Notes under the pieces: model-generated
Told to the model about the DNA's origin: nothing
Database searches by the model: none
What the model saw: the letters and a program-made list of their open reading frames with translations, nothing else
Made by a program: the position numbers and the translations under genes
Assembly (NCBI GenBank): GCA_900543845.1
Contig: UQTD01000043.1
Location: forward strand, 1-17,487
Reading direction: 5' to 3'
Length of the DNA: 17,487 bases
DNA from: an uncultured Collinsella sp.
GTDB lineage: Bacteria > Actinomycetota > Coriobacteriia > Coriobacteriales > Coriobacteriaceae
Shown here: piece by piece, positions 14,216 to 17,487 of the stretch
How the letters are laid out: each line of letters begins with the position of its first letter
Numbering within the stretch: position 1 is the stretch's first letter

Positions 14216-16168
14216 CTACAGGTTCTTGACACCCATCGCGCGCATGGCGTTCAGGATGGCGATGATTGCCACGCCTACGTCGCCAAAGACCGCAAGCCAC
14301 ATGTTGGCGATGCCGAGCGCCGCAAGCACCAAAATCAGCAGCTTAATACCCAGCGCGAAGATGATATTCTGCCAGACAATCGACATAGTCTTGCGCGCCA
14401 CGCGGATCGCGCGGGAAATGTTGGACGGCTTGTCATCCATCAGCACGACATCCGCCGCCTCAATCGCAGCGTCGGAGCCCATGGCGCCCATGGCAATGCC
14501 CACATCGGCGCGCGTAAGCACAGGCGCATCGTTGATGCCGTCGCCGACAAAGGCGAGCTTGCCCTTACCGCTTTCGGCCGCGAGCAGCGCTTCAACACGC
14601 TCGACCTTGTCGCCCGGCAGCAGCTGCGCATGGAACTCGTCGAGGCCGAGCTGCTTGGCCACCGCAGCAGCCACTTCCTCGCGGTCGCCCGTGAGCATAA
14701 CGGTGCGCTTGACGCCGGCGGCGTGCAGGTCGCGGATCGTCTGCTCGGCATCGGCCTTAACGGTGTCTGCAATCACGATGTGGCCGGCGTACACGCCGTC
14801 AACGAGCACATGCAGAATCGTTCCAACGACCTCGCAATCGGGCGCTTCGACTCCGGCCGCGGCGAGCATCTTTGCGTTGCCAACGACGACGTGCTTGCCG
14901 TCGATGGTTGCCGTCACGCCGTGGCCCGCGTCGTTGGCGGAGTCGCTCACGCGTTTGGGGTCGACCTCGCCCTGGTAGGCGGTGCTTACCGACTGCGCGA
15001 TGGGGTGATCGGAGAACGACTCCGCAAGGGCTGCGACCTCAAGCAACGACTGCTCGGTATAGCCAGCCTCGGGGTGCACCGCGACCACCGAGAAAGTGCC
15101 GTTGGTGAGGGTGCCTGTCTTGTCAAAGACGACGGTGTCCACGTCGGCGAGCGTCTCGAGGTAGTTAGAACCCTTGATGAGAACGCCCAGTTTGGAGGCG
15201 CCGCCGATGCCGCCAAAGAAGCTCAGCGGCACGCTGATCACGAGCGCGCACGGGCAGCTGACGACCAGGAAGGTCAGGCCGCGCAGAATCCAGTCGGACC
15301 AGGCACCGGTGACCAGGCCGCCGCCAAGGGCGAGCACCGCGGCCGCGCCGGTGACGGCGGGGGTGTAGACGCGGGCGAAGCGTGTGATGAAGTTCTCGGT
15401 GCGTGCCTTCTTTTCGCTGGCATTCTCCACGAGCTCCAGGACGCGCGCGACGGTGGACTCGCCAAAGGGCTTGGTGGTGCGCACGTGGATGAGGCCCGTC
15501 ATGTTGATGCAGCCGCTGATGATATCGTCGCCGGACTTGGCGGGGCGGGGGACTGACTCGCCCGTGAGCGCGGCGGTGTCGAGCTGGGTTTCGCCCTCGA
15601 CGATGACGCCGTCGATAGGCACGCGCTCGCCGGGCTTGACCACGATCACGGTGCCGACGGCGATGTCATCGGGAAAGACCTGTTCGAGTGTGCCGTCGGC
15701 TTGCTCGACGTTAGCGTAGTCGGGCGCGATGTCCATCATGGCGCTGATTGACTTGCGGCTTTTGCCCACGGCATATGCCTGGAACAGCTCGCCGACCTGG
15801 TAGAACAGCATGACGGCGGCGCCTTCGGCCATGTGCGGGTCGGTATCGGGGAAGAGCACCATGGTAAACGCGCCGATGGTTGCGACTGCCATAAGGAAGC
15901 TCTCGTCGAAGGCCTTGCCGCGGCGGATGTTACTGAATGCCTTTTGCAGTACGTCGTAGCCGGCAATCAAAAACGGCACGAGGAACAGCACAAAGCTGGC
16001 GTAGATGTCGCCTGGGGTGCCGAATGCGGCGGCGAGGGTGCCAAGCTCATCGAGGGCGTACACCACGGCAAAAATGCCCAGCGCTACCAGGATGCGGTTG
16101 CGCTTATGCTCGAGTGACTCTTTTTTCTTGCGCTTCTTCTTTTTCTTTTTGGGGTCGGCGGTGACCAT
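14216..16168 (-). CDS. cadA: Zn/Cd/Pb-exporting P1B-type ATPase
   Basis: This 650-residue membrane ATPase would pump Zn2+, Cd2+ or Pb2+ out of the cytoplasm. The CPC metal-translocation motif is at 305-307, the phosphorylated aspartate is D349 (DKTGTLT), and TGES, SDHP, MLTGDRE and GDGINDAP follow in order. K609 and D630 in the last membrane segments keep the 21-residue spacing of K693/D714 in ZntA, which points to the P1B-2 (Zn/Cd/Pb) class. The usual N-terminal HMA domain is missing; instead there is a Lys-rich tail (KKKKKKRKKK). An HMA protein is encoded separately just upstream. The start at 16168 has GGGAGG upstream; the open frame reaching 16225 would translate the operator. Last gene of the operon. 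Confidence 0.94.
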   Translation of the reverse strand: MVTADPKKKKKKRKKKESLEHKRNRILVALGIFAVVYALDELGTLAAAFGTPGDIYASFVLFLVPFLIAGYDVLQKAFSNIRRGKAFDESFLMAVATIGAFTMVLFPDTDPHMAEGAAVMLFYQVGELFQAYAVGKSRKSISAMMDIAPDYANVEQADGTLEQVFPDDIAVGTVIVVKPGERVPIDGVIVEGETQLDTAALTGESVPRPAKSGDDIISGCINMTGLIHVRTTKPFGESTVARVLELVENASEKKARTENFITRFARVYTPAVTGAAAVLALGGGLVTGAWSDWILRGLTFLVVSCPCALVISVPLSFFGGIGGASKLGVLIKGSNYLETLADVDTVVFDKTGTLTNGTFSVVAVHPEAGYTEQSLLEVAALAESFSDHPIAQSVSTAYQGEVDPKRVSDSANDAGHGVTATIDGKHVVVGNAKMLAAAGVEAPDCEVVGTILHVLVDGVYAGHIVIADTVKADAEQTIRDLHAAGVKRTVMLTGDREEVAAAVAKQLGLDEFHAQLLPGDKVERVEALLAAESGKGKLAFVGDGINDAPVLTRADVGIAMGAMGSDAAIEAADVVLMDDKPSNISRAIRVARKTMSIVWQNIIFALGIKLLILVLAALGIANMWLAVFGDVGVAIIAILNAMRAMGVKNL

Positions 16169-16185
16169 GACTCGTATCCTCCCAT

Positions 16186-16214
16186 TTGAATGTATGAACA
16201 CTCGCTCATATAAT
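16186..16214. promoter_or_regulatory. Third ArsR-type operator, in the leader of the efflux ATPase gene
   Basis: TATGAACACTCGCTCATATAA (16193-16213) differs at two positions from the operator at the arsR promoter (16931-16951). It lies between the HMA gene and the ATPase gene, just upstream of the ATPase ribosome binding site. On the plus strand it fills the 17-base spacer of TTGAAT (16186-16191) and TATAAT (16209-16214), a good promoter pointing antisense to hma and arsR. On the minus strand no strong promoter is evident. Confidence 0.7.
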
Positions 16215-16224
16215 TTCGCGAGCA

Positions 16225-16247
16225 AAGGCCGCGGTAAGCGCGGCCTT
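16225..16247 (-). other. Hairpin between the HMA and ATPase genes
   Basis: AAGGCCGCG (16225-16233) and CGCGGCCTT (16239-16247) form a perfect 9-bp stem with a 5-base loop. In the operon transcript it lies just after the HMA stop and is followed by UUUGCU, a weak tail. It could be a leaky terminator or an RNA-processing barrier that sets different levels of the small and large products. Confidence 0.5.
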
Positions 16248-16268
16248 GCGGGTCAGCGTATGCGCAGG

Positions 16269-16487
16269 CTAGAGAATGATCTCGCAGTCCGGCTCGGCGT
16301 CGGCGGTGAACTCCACGACACGGTCGAGGACCTCCTCGAACTCGGCGTCGTCGGCCTCGAGCGTCAATTTCTGGGTCATAAAGTTGACGGACACGGATTT
16401 GACGCCCTCGAGTTTGGCCAGCTCGTCCTGAAGCTCGCGCGCACAGTTGGCGCAGTCGATCTCGTCGAGTTTAAACTGCTTTTTCAT
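16269..16487 (-). CDS. Stand-alone HMA (heavy-metal-associated) protein
   Basis: This 72-residue single-domain ferredoxin-like HMA protein has the metal-binding loop DCANC (C12, C15), followed by GVKSVSVNFMTQKLTLE, the standard second-strand pattern. The CANC loop with a preceding aspartate matches the N-terminal domains of ZntA/CadA pumps, not copper chaperones (MxCxxC). The downstream pump lacks this domain, so the protein probably acts as a detached metal-loading or regulatory domain, or a soluble metallochaperone. The C-terminal EPDCEIIL carries a third cysteine. AAAGGAA precedes the start. It is the middle gene of the operon. Confidence 0.9.
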   Translation of the reverse strand: MKKQFKLDEIDCANCARELQDELAKLEGVKSVSVNFMTQKLTLEADDAEFEEVLDRVVEFTADAEPDCEIIL

Positions 16488-16550
16488 GGTGGGTTCCTTT
16501 CCCTGTGTTTGCGACCTGGGTGCAGGCCGCGCTGGTACCGTGGTTGGTTG

Positions 16551-16916
16551 CTATTCGCAGATATGGCTCATGCCCTGGTTGAGCATGGTGTAGACATGAT
16601 CGTCGGCAAGCGAGTAGAGGATGTTGCGGCCGTCGCGGCGGAACTTGACCAGGTGCGACTGCTTAAGCGTGCGCAGCTGGTGCGATACTGCCGACTGCGA
16701 GGTTGCGGTCGCCCCGGCGATGTCGGCCACGCAGAGCTCGCGGCCCATGAGGGCATAGAGAATCTTGATGCGCGTGGTGTCGCTGAAGACCTTGAACAGG
16801 TCGGCCAAGTCGTACAGCAACTCCTCGTCGGGAAGGTCCTCGGGCGAGCAGGTGGTGGGGATCACGGGCTCGGTGGCCTCGATGTCAGTCTTTGTTTCAC
16901 CAGCGTGGTCACTCAT
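16551..16916 (-). CDS. ArsR/SmtB-family zinc-responsive repressor
   Basis: This 121-residue winged-helix repressor leaves DNA when it binds metal and so induces the efflux operon. The recognition helix is SQSAVSHQLRTLKQ (73-86). The alpha-5 zinc site of SmtB/CzrA is complete: D105-x-H107 and H118-x-x-E121. The alpha-3 motif is ELCVAD (60-65), where the second cysteine of CadC (ELCVCD) is alanine. With C23 the only N-terminal cysteine, the Cd/Pb thiolate site is probably absent. Zinc (or Co/Ni) sensing through alpha-5 is therefore the best reading. AAAGGA lies 7 bases upstream. It is the first gene of the operon and is flanked by its own operators. Confidence 0.94.
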   Translation of the reverse strand: MSDHAGETKTDIEATEPVIPTTCSPEDLPDEELLYDLADLFKVFSDTTRIKILYALMGRELCVADIAGATATSQSAVSHQLRTLKQSHLVKFRRDGRNILYSLADDHVYTMLNQGMSHICE

Positions 16917-16929
16917 TGCAATATCCTTT

Positions 16930-16990
16930 CATATGAACATGCGCTCATATAACTTACTTTCGATTGTATGAGCGCATGTTCATATGTCAA
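16930..16990 (-). promoter_or_regulatory. Promoter and paired operators of the metal-efflux operon
   Basis: On the minus strand, TTGACA (16985-16990), a 16-base spacer and TACAAT (16963-16968) make a near-consensus promoter. The spacer is the operator TATGAACATGCGCTCA. The same sequence occurs inverted at 16930-16949, so 16930-16949 and 16967-16986 are perfect 20-bp inverted copies 17 bases apart. The second copy covers the start of the transcript and abuts the arsR ribosome binding site (16924-16929). Each copy is itself an imperfect palindrome (ATATGA-N8-TCATAT), as expected for an ArsR dimer site. Confidence 0.88.
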
Positions 16991-17074
16991 TAACGTTCAG
17001 GTAATTCGTCGTACAAAATGATGAGGAAAAGCGGACGAGATCCCGGACTAAGCGGTTTTGATTAGCGATGCCGG

Positions 17075-17323
17075 GGTGGGTGCCCCTGCGCCGTGCAAAA
17101 ATTGGAGTATTCTGCAACTATAGGAGGTCTGTTAATCTATTTCAGGCCAAATAATGTAGTTCAAGAGTCATCTTAGAGCGTTAAACCGATGAGTTCTTCC
17201 TCAAATGTTGCCAAACGTTGCCGTTCTATAGCGATTCTGCTTCTTACTTGAATCAACTTGTGGGTGTTGGAAGTCCGACCCTGCTGAATACTCGCAATTT
17301 TGCACGTCGCTAGGGTACCCACC
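17075..17323. repeat. Pair of imperfect 42-bp inverted repeats around AT-richer DNA
   Basis: The arms 17075-17116 and 17282-17323 are inverted copies that share GGTGGGT, CGTGCAAAA, TTG and GAGTATTC, with about five substitutions and two one-base indels. The 165 bases between them are less GC-rich than the rest of the window. The pair could be the ends of a small MITE-like element, or facing ends of two insertion sequences. No flanking target duplication was recognised. The region 16991-17074 holds nothing identifiable. Confidence 0.6.
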
Positions 17324-17384
17324 TGGTGGCGCGCGCAGACGTGGTGTAAGAGTGTCCTGAGGTCCGTCGCTGCAAGCCCCGATG

Positions 17385-17487
17385 TTACTCCTTCTTGAGG
17401 CCGCGCCTCTCGACTATCTCGTCCACTATCTCCCTGGCGCGCCGCCCGAGCGCGCGGCGCCTCCCCTCTGTCGGGGCCGGCCTGTCC
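17385..17487 (-). CDS. 3' end of an unidentified gene, cut by the window edge
   Basis: Read on the minus strand, the last 33 codons before a TAA at 17385-17387 have G or C in 30 of 33 third positions. They encode an Arg/Glu-rich tail ending REIVDEIVERRGLKKE. Unlike neighbouring genes it uses AGG and ATA several times, which suggests acquired DNA. The family is not recognised. A second minus-strand frame, also without a stop, runs from the edge to 17173 and reads like a helical tail (HKLIQVRSRIAIERQRLATFEEEL), so a frameshifted or overlapping gene is possible. Confidence 0.4.
   Translation of the reverse strand, partial: DRPAPTEGRRRALGRRAREIVDEIVERRGLKKE

Noticed and set aside
14630..15556. 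Long plus-strand open frames opposite the efflux ATPase gene (also 13989-14978 and 16005-16952)
   Set aside because: These are shadows of the ATPase, HMA and arsR genes. The 13989-14978 frame also runs through the nested palindrome and shows Ser/Ala/Thr-rich low-complexity composition without motifs.
17173..17487. A second minus-strand frame open from the edge to a TAA at 17173 as the true partial gene
   Set aside because: It reads like a helical protein in its last 50 codons, but at the edge the other frame has far stronger third-position GC bias, and this frame would run through the right inverted repeat. It is mentioned as an alternative but not listed separately.

Overview
The window is GC-rich bacterial chromosome. 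Its gene set and codon use, with an actinobacterial-type ABC-F ATPase (second Walker B followed by PGNDLD) and an unusual density of intergenic GGGGAC-type and nested palindromic repeats, suggest a gut Coriobacteriia, most likely Collinsella or a close relative. That assignment is inference; no rRNA or other marker is present. Most genes are ordinary housekeeping genes. The unusual content lies in the intergenic DNA.

Layout, left to right. (1) 1-276: a nested palindromic repeat, then the tgt promoter. (2) 277-2409: tgt (tRNA queuosine/preQ1 insertion) and a LOG-family phosphoribohydrolase gene behind a structured leader. (3) 2443-3134: a DinJ/YafQ-type toxin-antitoxin pair with operator-like palindromes. 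(4) 3148-3214: hairpin repeat copy 1. (5) 3228-4088, minus strand: a DegV/FakB-like fatty-acid-binding protein, divergent from (6) 4245-6398: a HAD phosphatase and a PepV-like M20 dipeptidase. (7) 6421-6487: hairpin repeat copy 2, which shares the outer stem of copy 1 but has a different, base-paired inner stem. (8) 6691-10351: the phosphate importer pstS-pstC-pstA-pstB, tightly packed, with no phoU, closed by a strong terminator. (9) 10557-13193: a Uup-like ABC-F ATPase and a Cof-type HAD phosphatase. (10) 13406-13795: a DtxR/MntR-family metal-dependent repressor, preceded by three GGNTAACT boxes. (11) 13796-14215: non-coding DNA with two AAA-loop hairpins around a decayed tRNA-like sequence, then a second large nested palindrome with perfect 28-bp arms. 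(12) 16916-14216, minus strand: a metal-efflux operon of an ArsR/SmtB-type zinc sensor, a separate HMA metallochaperone-like protein, and a Zn/Cd/Pb P1B-type ATPase without its own HMA domain. (13) 16991-17487: atypical DNA with a pair of imperfect 42-bp inverted repeats and the 3' end of an unknown minus-strand gene, probably a mobile element.

How the genes work together. The efflux operon is a self-contained zinc (Cd/Pb) resistance circuit. The sensor's operator fills the spacer of its own near-consensus promoter, a mirror copy sits just upstream of its ribosome binding site, and a third copy sits in the leader of the ATPase gene. The pst genes form one high-affinity phosphate import system. 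The most promising undescribed material is the set of structured intergenic elements: two hairpins with the same outer stem and covarying inner stems, two large nested palindromes, and GGGGAC-motif hairpins. They look like dispersed non-autonomous elements, but this single window cannot prove dispersal across a genome.
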